Counted from the stretch's first letter, positions 51,392 to 60,948 are shown. The stretch is 64,000 nucleotides of DNA from Microbacterium pygmaeum (GCF_900100885.1 NZ_LT629692.1:2356001-2420000); one strand, 5' to 3'. Numbers and translations are program-made. The notes: a model not told the origin generated them from the sequence alone.

Positions 51392-51881
51392 CCAGCCCGT
51401 CCGGCGCGTTCACGTGCCGATCCATCTGCGGTGGGGCGACCTGGACGCGTTGGGTCACGTCAACAACACGTCGATGCTGAAACTGCTGGAAGAAGCGCGG
51501 CTGCGAGCCTTCTGGCGCCCTGATGACGGCAGCGATGCCGCACCCACGGCGGTGTTCGACATGTCCGTGCTCGAGGGAGGCGGGACCCGGGCGACCCTCG
51601 TCGCCCGCCAGGAGATCGAATACCTGCGGCCGGTGCCGTACGGTCAGCGTCCGCTGGACGTGCAGCTGTGGGTCGGACGGATCGGCGGTTCCAGCGTCGA
51701 GGTCTGCTACGACGTGTTCAGCCCCGCCGACGCCGGAGAGCAGGTGCGCTACGCCCGCGCATCGGCTGTCGTGGTCCTGGTCGACACCGCGACCGGCCGA
51801 CCGACCCGCTGGGGCCAGGAGGAACGCGCCGCGTGGACGCCGTTCCTCGACGACCCGATCGCGTTCGCGAAGCGACGCTGA
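51384..51881 (+). CDS. Acyl-CoA thioesterase (hotdog fold)
   Basis: A 165-residue hotdog-fold protein. IHLRWGDLDALGHVNNTSMLKLLEEARL contains the Asp used by 4-hydroxybenzoyl-CoA-type thioesterases. QEIEYLRPVPYGQRPLDVQLWV and SSVEVCYDVF complete the fold. The start GTG 51384 lies inside the last codons of ettA in another frame, so translation is coupled. Substrate unknown. Confidence 0.83.
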
Positions 51882-51888
51882 TCCGGCG

Positions 51889-52806
51889 TCAGCGCCCCGA
51901 TTCGTCGGGCACGCGCACCATGATCTCCTGAGCGACGCTCGCCAGCAGCAACCCGTCCCGCGAGTAGATGCGTCCCGTCGCGAGACCGCGCCCGCCTCGG
52001 GCGCTGGGGGACTCCTGCACGTAGAGGAACCACTCATCCACCCGGCCGAACCGATGCCACCACATCGCGTGATCCAGGCTCGCCACCTTCAGCCCCGGTC
52101 GCGCCCATGCGATCCCGTGCGCGCGCAGGATCGACTCCTGGATGGTGAGATCGCTCAGATAGGCCAGCGCGGCGCGATGCACGGCGGGATCATCGGGTAG
52201 CTCACGGCGGGTACGCATCCACACGGCCTGGTGCGGCTGCGCCGCCCCGTCCACGCTCAGGTAGATCGGCGAGGGCACATGGCGCAGATCGACCGGGCGT
52301 TCCAGGAACATCCGCTTGGTCATCGGATGCAGACCCTCCAGACGGGCCTCGAAGTCGGGCAGGGTCTCCGGATCGGGAATCCCGTCGGGCATGGCGGCCT
52401 GGTGCTCGATGCCCGGATCCTCATCCTGGAAGGAGGCGATCATCGAGAAGATCGGAACCCCCTCCTGGAAGGCCTGGGTACGCCGCGTCGAGAAGGATCG
52501 GCCGTCGTGGATCCGATCCACCGAGAACGTGATGCCTTTGGCCGCGTCGCCCGGACGCAGGAAGTAGCCGTGCATCGAGTGGGGCACGCGATCGGCCGGC
52601 AGCGTCCGCGACGCGGCGACGATCGACTGGGCCAGCACCTGGCCGCCGTACACGCGGCCGAGGGGCATCGCCTGCGATACTCCGGTGAAGATGTCCTCCG
52701 AGGTGCGCGCATCCGAGGCGGCGAGATCCAGCACCGCGAGCATTGCGGCGACGGCGTCGATCGCCCCAGCGTCGTCGTCGGTCGGAATCGGATCGGCGCC
52801 GGTCAC
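51889..52806 (-). CDS. tesB: Acyl-CoA thioesterase II (TesB-like)
   Basis: Double-hotdog thioesterase of 305 residues. The first hotdog covers about 20-125 (GQAMPLGRVYGGQVLAQS-type segment, HSMHGYFLRPGDAAKGITFSVDRIHDGRSFSTRRTQAFQ). The second covers about 150-300 (LDHAMWWHRFGRVDEWFLYVQESPSARGGRGLATGRIYSRDGLLLASVAQE). The Asp of LDHAMW and the Gln of SVAQE are the usual catalytic positions. Start is GTG 52806, with GAGGAG upstream. Confidence 0.92.
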   Translation of the reverse strand: MTGADPIPTDDDAGAIDAVAAMLAVLDLAASDARTSEDIFTGVSQAMPLGRVYGGQVLAQSIVAASRTLPADRVPHSMHGYFLRPGDAAKGITFSVDRIHDGRSFSTRRTQAFQEGVPIFSMIASFQDEDPGIEHQAAMPDGIPDPETLPDFEARLEGLHPMTKRMFLERPVDLRHVPSPIYLSVDGAAQPHQAVWMRTRRELPDDPAVHRAALAYLSDLTIQESILRAHGIAWARPGLKVASLDHAMWWHRFGRVDEWFLYVQESPSARGGRGLATGRIYSRDGLLLASVAQEIMVRVPDESGR

Positions 52807-52852
52807 AGGGTCTCCTCGCGTCGGCCGCGGCGGTCGTCACGGCATCGATTGG

Positions 52853-52858
52853 TAGTTT
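52853..52858 (+). promoter_or_regulatory. -10 hexamer TAGTTT, leaderless start at 52865
   Basis: TAGTTT ends 6 nt before the ATG at 52865. Confidence 0.4.
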
Positions 52859-52864
52859 AGGCGG

Positions 52865-53548
52865 ATGCCCGAGCGCCTCCTTTTCGCCGACGCGCACGCC
52901 GCGGCGGACGTCCTCACCTTCGCCGGCCGTGCTGCGCGCCTCGGCGACGGGGCCGTCCGGCTGCAGGGCTCCGCCGGCACGCTCGCGATCACGGCAGCGC
53001 CCCTCGCGCCTCGAGGGCTGCTGGATTCGACGCCGACGGTCCTGGTGATGCGGGCCCACGCCATCGACCCTGAACTGGTGTGCGACATCGTGGTCGAGGC
53101 ATCCGCCCTCGCACGAGATCCCGAGGACCCGACCGCGCTCGTGCTGCCGGCGACCGCGCTCTCACCCGCGTGGGCGGGAATCGCACCGCCTCGGTCGAAC
53201 TGGGCGCCGGGGGAGACGATCGCAGCCGCGCAGCTGGCGGGCAGTGCGCAGTGGGGTATCGCGGCCGTCGCGGAGGTCGTCCCCATCGATGCCGGCGAGG
53301 ATGCCGTGCGCGCGGTGCGGGCAAGCGTCTGGGGAGCATCGGATGCCGGTCTGGGCGGGCTGCCGCGCGGCGCGGCGTTCGCCGCCTTCGCGATGGGATT
53401 CATCGCAGGGGAGGAGTCGGCGAGGTGCTTCACGTCGGGTGCCTGGACACGCCTGACGCTGGACCGCGGCCACGTGCTCGTGCGCGGACCGGTCCGCAGC
53501 GGTCTGACCGACGTCCGCGCCACCGGCTCGACGGCCGCCTCGTCGTAG
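52865..53548 (+). CDS. Hypothetical protein, conserved in actinobacteria
   Basis: A 227-residue Ala-rich protein without signal or membrane segment. It has two stretches of alternating beta strands (about 30-110) and a helical centre (about 120-185), and ends in an Ala/Ser tail. PTVLVMRAHAIDPELVCDIVVEASAL and FAAFAMGFIAGEESARCFTSGAWTRLTLDRGHVLVRGPVRSGL are the best-kept parts. I do not recognise a family with known function. It is convergent with the FAD dehydrogenase (1-bp gap). Confidence 0.68.
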   Translation: MPERLLFADAHAAADVLTFAGRAARLGDGAVRLQGSAGTLAITAAPLAPRGLLDSTPTVLVMRAHAIDPELVCDIVVEASALARDPEDPTALVLPATALSPAWAGIAPPRSNWAPGETIAAAQLAGSAQWGIAAVAEVVPIDAGEDAVRAVRASVWGASDAGLGGLPRGAAFAAFAMGFIAGEESARCFTSGAWTRLTLDRGHVLVRGPVRSGLTDVRATGSTAASS

Positions 53549-53549
53549 G

Positions 53550-55220
53550 TCAGACCGCGGCCGCCGCCGATCGTCCGGCGATGCGCCCGGAGAACAGGCA
53601 TCCGCCGAGGAATGTGCCCTCCAGCGCCCGGTAGCCGTGCACGCCTCCGCCACCGAATCCGCTCGCCTCACCGGCGGCGTACAGGCCCGGCACCGGCGCA
53701 CCGCCCGGGGCGAGCGCACGGGCATCCAGATCGGTCTCGATGCCACCGAGCGACTTGCGCGTCAGCACGTGCAGCTTGACGGCGATCAGCGGCCCGGCTT
53801 TCGGGTCCAGGATCCGGTGCGGGGCTGCCGTGCGGATCAGCCGGTCGCCGCGGAACGCGCGGGCCGAGCGCAGCATCGCGATCTGCGCGTCCTTGGTGAA
53901 GTCGTTGTCGATCTCGCGGTCACGGGCTTCGACCTCGCGGCGCACGCGCTCCGCATCCAAGACGTCTCCGCCCGGCAGCGCCCGCATGCCGGCGATGAGG
54001 TCGTCAATGCTGTCGCGGACCACGAAATCAGCGCCACGATCCATGAACGCCTGCACGGGGCCCGCCGCACCTTTGCCGAGCCGCGACTTCAGCAGCAGCT
54101 GCACGTCCTTGCCGGTCAGGTCCGGGTTCTGTTCGCTGCCGGAGAGGGTGAACTCCTTCTCGATGATCTGGCGTGAGAGCACGAACCATGAGTGGTCGTA
54201 CCCTGTCGCCCGCAGGTGTGCCAGCGTGCCGAGCGTGTCGTAGCCCGGGAACAGCGGCACGGGCAGGCGTTTGCCGGTTGCGTCGAGCCAGATCGACGAG
54301 GGGCCGGGGAGGATCCGGATGCCGTGATCGGGCCACACCGGATCCCAGTTCTGAATGCCCTCGACGTAGTGCCACATCCGGTCGCCGTTGATCAGCCGTG
54401 CCCCGCCGTGCTCGGTCACCTCCAGCATCGAGCCGTCGACGTATGCGGGGACGCCGCTGATCATCGTCTCAGGGGGAGTGCCCAGACGCGCCGGCCACTG
54501 CCGGCGGACCAGCTCGTGGTTTCCGCCGATCCCTCCGGAGGAGACGATCGTCGCTGCGGCGGAGATCTCGAAGGCGCCGACGATCTCGCGCGAGGTCGCC
54601 ACACCGCGGGCAGCTCCCGACGGCGCGAGGACGTCGCCGGCCGCTCCGACGACGGCACCGTCCTGCACCAGCAGCCGGGTGACCCGGCGGCGCGGCAGGA
54701 TCGTGACCAGTCCGCGCGCTTCCGCATCCTCCACTGCGCGGCGGAACGACGCCACGATGCCGGGACCGGTCCCCCAGGTGATGTGGAATCGTGGGACGGA
54801 GTTCCCAGGCCCCAACGCCGTGTAGCCCCCGCGCTCGGCCCAACCGACGACCGGGAAGAACCCGACGCCCTTCTCACGGAGCCATGCCCGCTTCTCGCGG
54901 TGCGCGAACTGCAGATACGCCTCGGCCCACCGCCTCGGCCAGGTGTCCTCTTCGCGGTCGAATCCGGCGTTGCCGAACCAGTCCTGATGCGCGAGCTCGA
55001 ACGAGTCGTGGATGCCGAGACGGCGCTGCTCCGGGGAGTCGATGAAGAACAGGCCGCCGAAGGACCACCACGCCTGCCCGCCGAGGTTGGTGCGCGGCTC
55101 TTGATCGACGATCGTCACGCGCTTGCCGGCGGCGGCCGCCTCCCCGGCGGCGACGAGGCCGGCCAGGCCCCATCCGACGATCAGGACGTCGGTGGTCAGG
55201 CGGGCAGGATCCGGGGACAT
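53550..55220 (-). CDS. FAD-binding dehydrogenase (fumarate-reductase/3-ketosteroid-dehydrogenase-like)
   Basis: A 556-residue flavoprotein. N-terminal Rossmann VLIVGWGLAGLVAAGEAAAAGKRVTIVDQE (about 12-41), then NLGGQAWWSFGGLFFID. The middle carries FEISAAATIVSSGGIGGNHELVRRQWP, and the C-terminal FAD contact is GLYAAGEASGFGGGGVHGYRALEGTFLGGCLFSGRIAG. This is the layout of the FAD-dependent oxidoreductase group 2 family; the substrate cannot be inferred. Start is ATG 55220, with AAGGAG upstream. Confidence 0.88.
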   Translation of the reverse strand: MSPDPARLTTDVLIVGWGLAGLVAAGEAAAAGKRVTIVDQEPRTNLGGQAWWSFGGLFFIDSPEQRRLGIHDSFELAHQDWFGNAGFDREEDTWPRRWAEAYLQFAHREKRAWLREKGVGFFPVVGWAERGGYTALGPGNSVPRFHITWGTGPGIVASFRRAVEDAEARGLVTILPRRRVTRLLVQDGAVVGAAGDVLAPSGAARGVATSREIVGAFEISAAATIVSSGGIGGNHELVRRQWPARLGTPPETMISGVPAYVDGSMLEVTEHGGARLINGDRMWHYVEGIQNWDPVWPDHGIRILPGPSSIWLDATGKRLPVPLFPGYDTLGTLAHLRATGYDHSWFVLSRQIIEKEFTLSGSEQNPDLTGKDVQLLLKSRLGKGAAGPVQAFMDRGADFVVRDSIDDLIAGMRALPGGDVLDAERVRREVEARDREIDNDFTKDAQIAMLRSARAFRGDRLIRTAAPHRILDPKAGPLIAVKLHVLTRKSLGGIETDLDARALAPGGAPVPGLYAAGEASGFGGGGVHGYRALEGTFLGGCLFSGRIAGRSAAAAV

Positions 55221-55263
55221 GGGCGACTCCTTCGTCGGCGGGTGAACGGGGTTACGAGCGGGG

Positions 55264-55710
55264 TCAGTCGCCGGGCGGTGCAGGGTGGACGGGGAAGGAT
55301 GCCGCGTCCCGGCCGTCTGCTGCGGGGCCGATCCCCGTCGGCTCGAATGTGTTCACCATGGCATGTGCCGCGCGCTGCAGGTAGTCCCACAGGGTGGCCT
55401 CCTGCAGCGGTGGAAGATCGAGCTCGTCGACGGCGGTGCGCATGTGCGCGAGCCAGCGGTCGCGGGCATCCGGGTTGACGTGGAACGCGTTGTGGCGCAT
55501 CCGCAGTCGTGGGTGTCCGCGCGTGTCGCTGTACGTGGTCGGCCCGCCCCAGTACTGCTCGAGGAACAGCGTGAGGCGCTCCCTGGCGGGGCCGAGGTGC
55601 TCCTCGGGGTACATGGGCCGGAGCACCTCGTCCTCGGCGACGCCGCGGTAGAAGGCGTCGACCAGGCGGACGAACGTGTCGTGGCCGCCGATCTCGTCGT
55701 AGAAGGTCAC
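55264..55710 (-). CDS. glbO: Group II truncated hemoglobin (GlbO-like)
   Basis: A 148-residue 2-over-2 globin. Heme-pocket residues are visible at group II spacing: TyrB10 (Tyr21), TyrCD1 (Tyr34 in RPMYPEEHLGPA), proximal His73 in RMRHNAFHV and TrpG8 (Trp86). These proteins bind O2 or NO. GTG 55710 overlaps the mscS stop by 4 bp (GTGA), so the two are co-translated. The acidic, Pro-rich end after about 125 is an extension. Confidence 0.93.
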   Translation of the reverse strand: MTFYDEIGGHDTFVRLVDAFYRGVAEDEVLRPMYPEEHLGPARERLTLFLEQYWGGPTTYSDTRGHPRLRMRHNAFHVNPDARDRWLAHMRTAVDELDLPPLQEATLWDYLQRAAHAMVNTFEPTGIGPAADGRDAASFPVHPAPPGD

Positions 55711-56846
55711 GGTTCGCTCGATCCCTTCGGCGTCTCCGCCTCGTCGGGCGCCGGATCCACTCCCGCGGTCTTCTTGGGCTTCCACACCGGCCGGTCCGCA
55801 GCCGGGGCCTTCCCGGCACGGCCCGTGCGTGCGGGGTCGACGGCAGCAGGAGTGACCGGTGTCGGCTTGGTCTTCGGCGGATTCGCACCCTTCACCCGCT
55901 GGGCCCCCTCGAGCCCCGACAGGGTGATGGAGGACAGTTGCGGGAGCGTCAGGCCGAGTTCGTCGATCGCATGCTTGAGGCGCATGCGGAGCTCGCGTGC
56001 GACGTCGTCCTTCGCTCCGGCGCGCGTCTTCATGACGAGCCGGATCACCAGCGCGTCGCCGGAGACCGATTCCAGTCCCCAGACCTCGGGCTTCTCGATC
56101 ACCCGGGTTCGCCACTTCTTGTCCTCGGCCAGGTCCTTCGCCGCGTGCAGCATCGTCTGCTCGACCTCGGCGATGTCGGCGTCGACCGGGACGGCGAGGT
56201 CGATGATCACGCGCGACCACCCCATCGACATGTTGCCGATGCGCGTGATCTCGCCGTTGCGCACGTACCAGAGGGTGCCGTTCACGTCGCGCACGTGGGT
56301 GATGCGCACGCTCACGTATTCCACGATGCCCGTCGCCAGTCCCAGGTCGACGACATCGCCGATGCCGACCTGGTCCTCGGCGACGATGAAGATGCCGTTG
56401 AGCACGTCCTTGACGATGTTCTGCGCACCGAACCCCAGACCTGCGCCGATCGCCGCGGTCAGGAGGGTGAGCGAGGCGAGCGCGTTCGGGGCGAGGACAT
56501 TGATGACCAACAGCAGCGACACGATCACGATCGTGACGTTGACGATGTTCTGCATGATGGAGCCGAGCGTCCGCGTCCGCTGCACGAGCCGCACGGACGC
56601 GAGCGGCGAACGATCCAGCGCCTGCGTGTCATCGACGTTCGCCTTGTTCTTGGCCCCGTTGACGATGCGGCGCACAACCCTGCGGATGACGAGCTTCAGC
56701 ACCCAGCCGATGAGGATCGCGCCCAACACGATGCCGAGCACCGTCAGCAGGTTCCATCCCGCCTGGGCGAAGAATGCGCCGACTGAAGCCCAGAATGCGG
56801 GGTCCAGGAACGCGGGCGGTGCGGTGTCCGAGGGTGTCCGAATCAT
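55707..56846 (-). CDS. Mechanosensitive ion channel (MscS family)
   Basis: Osmotic safety channel of the MscS family. The ATG at 56846 gives 379 residues. Helices are near 28-52, 85-112 and 116-140, the last being the pore helix (ASLTLLTAAIGAGLGFGAQNIVKDVLNGIF). The beta domain follows (VGDVVDLGLATGIVEYVSVRITHVRDVNGTLWYVRNGEI) and the alpha/beta domain covers about 205-300. A Pro/Lys/Ala-rich tail of about 70 residues follows. TAGGAT 7 nt upstream supports the start. It is coupled to glbO. Confidence 0.91.
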   Translation of the reverse strand: MIRTPSDTAPPAFLDPAFWASVGAFFAQAGWNLLTVLGIVLGAILIGWVLKLVIRRVVRRIVNGAKNKANVDDTQALDRSPLASVRLVQRTRTLGSIMQNIVNVTIVIVSLLLVINVLAPNALASLTLLTAAIGAGLGFGAQNIVKDVLNGIFIVAEDQVGIGDVVDLGLATGIVEYVSVRITHVRDVNGTLWYVRNGEITRIGNMSMGWSRVIIDLAVPVDADIAEVEQTMLHAAKDLAEDKKWRTRVIEKPEVWGLESVSGDALVIRLVMKTRAGAKDDVARELRMRLKHAIDELGLTLPQLSSITLSGLEGAQRVKGANPPKTKPTPVTPAAVDPARTGRAGKAPAADRPVWKPKKTAGVDPAPDEAETPKGSSEP

Positions 56847-56853
56847 CGTTCCG

Positions 56854-56859
56854 ATCCTA
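56854..56859 (-). promoter_or_regulatory. -10 hexamer TAGGAT, leaderless start of mscS-glbO
   Basis: On the minus strand TAGGAT ends 7 nt before the ATG at 56846. Confidence 0.45.
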
Positions 56860-56955
56860 CTGACGCGCGCCTCTGCGACACCTGAGTGCATCGCCGGGGC
56901 TCAGCACGCGAGTGCGTGGTGGTGCGCGCGATCGCGGCGTGGACGCGATCCCGCG

Positions 56956-56999
56956 CGAGAAGACCCTCCGCCGGCGCAGCAGCCGGGGGAGGGTCTTCT
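56956..56999 (-). terminator. Probable terminator after pepN
   Basis: GAGAAGACCCTCC (56956-56968) and GGAGGGTCTTCTC (56987-56999) are a perfect 13-bp inverted repeat with an 18-nt loop that can itself pair. It lies 23 bp past the pepN stop. The T run is short. Confidence 0.65.
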
Positions 57000-57021
57000 C
57001 AGCGGGCGGGTCGTGGCGCCG

Positions 57022-59586
57022 CTACTGGGCGTCGCGATCCTGAACGGCCAGCGCGCGCTCCACACCGGCGAGGTTCTCATCGACCAGACGGCGAAGCGCC
57101 GGCGCCGCATCCCGGTTGGCAGCGAGCCACGCGCGCGTGGCATCGCGCAGCTCGAGGTTGGCCAGTGCAGCCGGGTAGAGCCCGACGATCAGGTACTGGG
57201 CGATCTGGTAGGTCCGCGACTCCCAGATCGGCAGCAGCATGTCGAAGTACGGGGCGACGAACGCCGACAGCTGGGCGACGCCGGCCGGGTGCTGGAACCC
57301 GAGGGCAGTCGAGCGGACGATCGTGTTCGGCTGGTCGTCGTTCTGGATTAGCGAGTCCCACGCGGTGCGCTTGGCCGCGGCATCCGGAATCGACGCCTTC
57401 GCCTGCGCAGCGAACTCGCCGCCCTTGGCCGTGTTGTCCGCCGCAAGGGCCTCATCGATCGCTGCCGCGTCGGCGACGCCACCCGCGGCGAGCGAGACCA
57501 GCAGCTGCCAGGACAGGTCGGTGTCGATGTCGAGACCGTCCAGCACGACCTTCCCGTCACGGATGCCGCGGACGCTCTCCCAGTGGGCGGGAGTCGAGGC
57601 GGAGGTGGCGAAGGCCGTGACGAACTGCAGCTGCGAGTCGCTGCCGGGCTCGGCTGCCTGCGCCAAGGCCCACAGACCGTCGGCGACCTTCTGCCTCGTC
57701 GCCTCGCGCTTCTCCGGCGCGACATAGGAGTTCGCTGCCAGCTGCAGCTGCGCGAGCGTGGTGCGGACCGTGGTCGATTCGCTCTCGCTGCCGATGTTGC
57801 GCAGCACCAGGTCGACGTAATCGCTGGGGGATGCCTCGGCGTCGCGCGTCTGGTCCCATGCAGCGCCCCACACGAGCGAGCGTGCCAGCGGATCGGCGAT
57901 GCCGCCGAGGTGCTCGATCGCGGTCAGCAGCGACCGCTCGTCGAGACGGATCTTCGCGTAAGCGAGATCCTCGTCGTTGAGCAGGACCAGGTCGGGGCGC
58001 GTGTGGCCCTTCAACTCCGGCACCTCGGTCAGGTCGCCGTCGACGTCGAGCTCGACCGAGTGCACTCGCTCGAGACGGCCGTCGGTCACGTTGTAGAAGC
58101 CGACGCCCAGACGGTGCGGCCGGATCGTGGGATAGTCCGCCGGTGCGGTCTGGGTGATCGCGAACCGGCTGATGATCCCGTCGGCCCCCTCGACGATCAC
58201 CGGCGCAAGCGTGTTGACGCCGGCGGTCTCGAGCCACTTCTTCGACCAGGTGCCCAGCTCCCGGCCGCTGGTCTGCTCGAGCTCGGCGAGCAGGTCGCCG
58301 ACCTCGGTGTTGCCCCACTCGTGCTTGGCGAAGTAGGCGGCCACACCGGCGAAGAACTGCTCGATGCCCACCCAGGCGGCCAGCTGTTTGAGAACCGAGC
58401 CGCCCTTCGCGTAGGTGATGCCGTCGAAGTTGACCTGCACGTCTTCAAGATCGTTGATCTCGGCCACGACGGGGTGGGTCGAGGGCAGCTGATCCTGGCG
58501 GTAGGCCCAGGTCTTCTCCATGGCGTTGAAGGTGGTCCACGCCTCGGTCCACTCCGTCGCCTCGGCGGTGGCGATCGTGGAGGCCCACTCTGCGAACGAC
58601 TCGTTCAGCCACAGGTCGTTCCACCACTTCATGGTCACCAGATCGCCGAACCACATGTGCGCCAGCTCGTGCAGGATCGTCACGACCCGGCGTTCCTTGA
58701 CCGCATCGGTGACCTTGCTTCGGAAGACGTAGGTCTCCGTGAAGGTCACTGCTCCGGCGTTCTCCATCGCGCCCGCGTTGAACTCGGGCACGAACAGCTG
58801 GTCGTACTTGGCGAAGGGATAGGGGTAGTCGAACTTCTCCTCGTAGTAGGCGAACCCCTCGCGCGTCTTGTCGAAGATGTAATCGGCATCGAGGTGCTGC
58901 CACAGGCTCTTGCGGCCGTAGACCCCCAGCGGGATCACGCGTCCTGAGGCACTGGTCAGCTCGGAGAAGGTCTCTTCGTATGGGCCGGCGATGATCGCCG
59001 TGATGTACGACGAGATCGGGGGCGTCGGCTCGAAACGCCACGTCGCGCTGCCGTCTCCGTGCTTCTTCGGCTCGGGCGTGGGGGAGTTGGAGATGACCTT
59101 CCACGGCTCCGGGGCGGTCACCGTGAACTGGAACGTCGCCTTCAGATCCGGCTGCTCGAAGACGGCGAACACACGACGCGAGTCGGGCACCTCGAACTGC
59201 GAGTAGAGGTAGACCTCGCCGTCGACGGGGTCGACGAAGCGGTGCAGACCCTCGCCCGTGTTCGTGTACAGGCAGTCCGCCTCGACGATGAGCTCGTTCT
59301 CGCGCTCGAGCCCGCGCAGAGTGATGCGGGAGTCGGCGAAGTCCGACAGCGGCACCTCCCGACCATTGAGCGTGATCTCGCGCACCTCGCGCGCGATCAG
59401 ATCGATGAACGAGTCGGCGCCGTCGGTCGCGGGGAAGCGGATGACGGTGCGCGACCCGAAGACGTCCGCGCCTCGGGTCAGGTCCAGGAGGACCTCGTAC
59501 GAGATCCCGGGCCCTGTGCCGGTGGACGGATCGATGATCGCGCGGCGCTGCTGCGCCTCGATTCGAGTGAGGTTCTCTCCAGGCAC
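57022..59586 (-). CDS. pepN: Aminopeptidase N (M1 family)
   Basis: Zinc aminopeptidase of 854 residues. The exopeptidase motif GAMEN (NAGAMENAGAVTF) precedes HELAH at 306-310, with Glu329 in WLNESFAEW as the third zinc ligand. A long helical C-terminal domain covers about 450-854. No signal peptide is present, so it is cytosolic and recycles peptides. GTG 59586 has GGGAGC upstream. The leader of about 70 nt contains TAGGCT (59656-59661, minus strand) as a candidate -10. Confidence 0.95.
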   Translation of the reverse strand: MPGENLTRIEAQQRRAIIDPSTGTGPGISYEVLLDLTRGADVFGSRTVIRFPATDGADSFIDLIAREVREITLNGREVPLSDFADSRITLRGLERENELIVEADCLYTNTGEGLHRFVDPVDGEVYLYSQFEVPDSRRVFAVFEQPDLKATFQFTVTAPEPWKVISNSPTPEPKKHGDGSATWRFEPTPPISSYITAIIAGPYEETFSELTSASGRVIPLGVYGRKSLWQHLDADYIFDKTREGFAYYEEKFDYPYPFAKYDQLFVPEFNAGAMENAGAVTFTETYVFRSKVTDAVKERRVVTILHELAHMWFGDLVTMKWWNDLWLNESFAEWASTIATAEATEWTEAWTTFNAMEKTWAYRQDQLPSTHPVVAEINDLEDVQVNFDGITYAKGGSVLKQLAAWVGIEQFFAGVAAYFAKHEWGNTEVGDLLAELEQTSGRELGTWSKKWLETAGVNTLAPVIVEGADGIISRFAITQTAPADYPTIRPHRLGVGFYNVTDGRLERVHSVELDVDGDLTEVPELKGHTRPDLVLLNDEDLAYAKIRLDERSLLTAIEHLGGIADPLARSLVWGAAWDQTRDAEASPSDYVDLVLRNIGSESESTTVRTTLAQLQLAANSYVAPEKREATRQKVADGLWALAQAAEPGSDSQLQFVTAFATSASTPAHWESVRGIRDGKVVLDGLDIDTDLSWQLLVSLAAGGVADAAAIDEALAADNTAKGGEFAAQAKASIPDAAAKRTAWDSLIQNDDQPNTIVRSTALGFQHPAGVAQLSAFVAPYFDMLLPIWESRTYQIAQYLIVGLYPAALANLELRDATRAWLAANRDAAPALRRLVDENLAGVERALAVQDRDAQ

Positions 59587-59724
59587 TGCGTTGCTCCCGT
59601 TGGTGAGGGTGGGATGTCGCGGACAGGCGCTGCTGGCGCCGGCGACAACCGTCCCAGCCTACGACAGCGCACGGACCCGCTCTCAGCCGCCCCTGAGCCC
59701 GATCGCTGATGAAAGGATGGAACG

Positions 59725-60945
59725 GTGAGCGAGAGCGACGTGCGGGACGCATCCATCAGTACGCAGGCGACGGATGCTGCGGCGGTGCCGTTCGCCTCGG
59801 CCGCGGCCGCATCGGGGGATCCGCACATCGAGGTGCCCGTCGCATACGATGCCATCCTGCTCGCCGGATTCGGAGGCCCAGAGGGCCAGGACGACGTCAT
59901 CCCCTTCCTGCGCAATGTGACGCGCGGCCGGGGCATCCCCGACGAGCGACTCGAAGAGGTCGCGCACCACTACAGACACTTCGACGGGATCAGCCCGATC
60001 AATGCGCAGAACCGCGCGCTGAAGGCCGCACTGGAGGTCGAGCTCGCGCAGCGCGGCATCGACCTTCCGGTGTACTGGGGCAACCGGAACTGGGCCCCGT
60101 ACCTGGAGGAGGCGGTATCGGATGCCGCGGCATCCGATCACACCACCCTGCTGGCACTGGCCACCAGCGCCTACTCCTCCTTCTCCAGCTGTCGCCAGTA
60201 CCGCGAGGATTTCGCCCGCGTGCTGACCGACACGGGCCTGGGTGAGTCGGTCACGATCGACAAGGTGCGTCAGTTCTTCGACCATCCCGGATTCGTGCAG
60301 CCGTTCGTCGACGGGGTTCGCAGCGCGGTGGCCGGGTTCCTCTCCGACGGCATCGCTCCGTCGGCGATCCGGGTGCTCTTCTCCACGCACAGCATTCCCA
60401 CCGCCGACGCCGATCGATCGGGCCCACGGGACGTCGACTTCGGCGAAGGCGGCGCCTACGCGGCTCAGCACCTCGCCGTCGCCGACGTGGTGATGGCCGC
60501 GGTCGTCGCGGATGTGCCCGCCGCAGCAGGGATCGGCTGGGAGCTGGTCTACCAGTCCCGTTCCGGCCCGCCGAGTCAGCCGTGGCTGGAGCCGGATGTG
60601 AACGACGTGATCGCACAGCTTCCCGCCCGGGGCATCGAGGCCGTCGCGATCGTGCCGCTCGGATTCATGAGCGATCACATGGAAGTGCTCTGGGACCTCG
60701 ACACCGAGGCGACCGATGCCGCCGCCGAAGCGGGCATCCGTTCGGTCCGGACCCCTACTCCGGGCATCGACCCCGTCTTCGTGTCCGGTCTGATCGATCT
60801 CGTCGAGGAGCGACTGCGCGGCGCACCCGCCGCGGACCGGCCGCACGCGACCGGACTCGGGCCGTGGTTCGACGTGTGTCGTCCCGCCTGCTGCGAGAAC
60901 GTCCGCGCGGGGTTCAAGCCCGCCGCCGCCGGCATCGCTCCGTAA
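59725..60945 (+). CDS. hemH: Ferrochelatase (coproporphyrin III type in actinobacteria)
   Basis: Inserts Fe(II) into the porphyrin; in actinobacteria the substrate is coproporphyrin III (CpfC). The 406 residues start with an Ala/Asp-rich lead of about 35, then YDAILLAGFGGPEGQDDVIPFLRNV. The metal-site histidine is in LFSTHSIP and the acidic residue is in FMSDHMEVLWDLD. Cys156 and the C-terminal Cys385, Cys389 and Cys390 are at positions suited to a [2Fe-2S] cluster. Start is GTG 59725; rpiB follows 9 bp downstream. Confidence 0.93.
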   Translation: MSESDVRDASISTQATDAAAVPFASAAAASGDPHIEVPVAYDAILLAGFGGPEGQDDVIPFLRNVTRGRGIPDERLEEVAHHYRHFDGISPINAQNRALKAALEVELAQRGIDLPVYWGNRNWAPYLEEAVSDAAASDHTTLLALATSAYSSFSSCRQYREDFARVLTDTGLGESVTIDKVRQFFDHPGFVQPFVDGVRSAVAGFLSDGIAPSAIRVLFSTHSIPTADADRSGPRDVDFGEGGAYAAQHLAVADVVMAAVVADVPAAAGIGWELVYQSRSGPPSQPWLEPDVNDVIAQLPARGIEAVAIVPLGFMSDHMEVLWDLDTEATDAAAEAGIRSVRTPTPGIDPVFVSGLIDLVEERLRGAPAADRPHATGLGPWFDVCRPACCENVRAGFKPAAAGIAP

Positions 60946-60948
60946 ACT
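60943..60948 (+). promoter_or_regulatory. rpiB: -10 hexamer TAAACT, possible leaderless start of rpiB
   Basis: TAAACT overlaps the hemH stop and ends 6 nt before the ATG at 60955. Confidence 0.4.
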
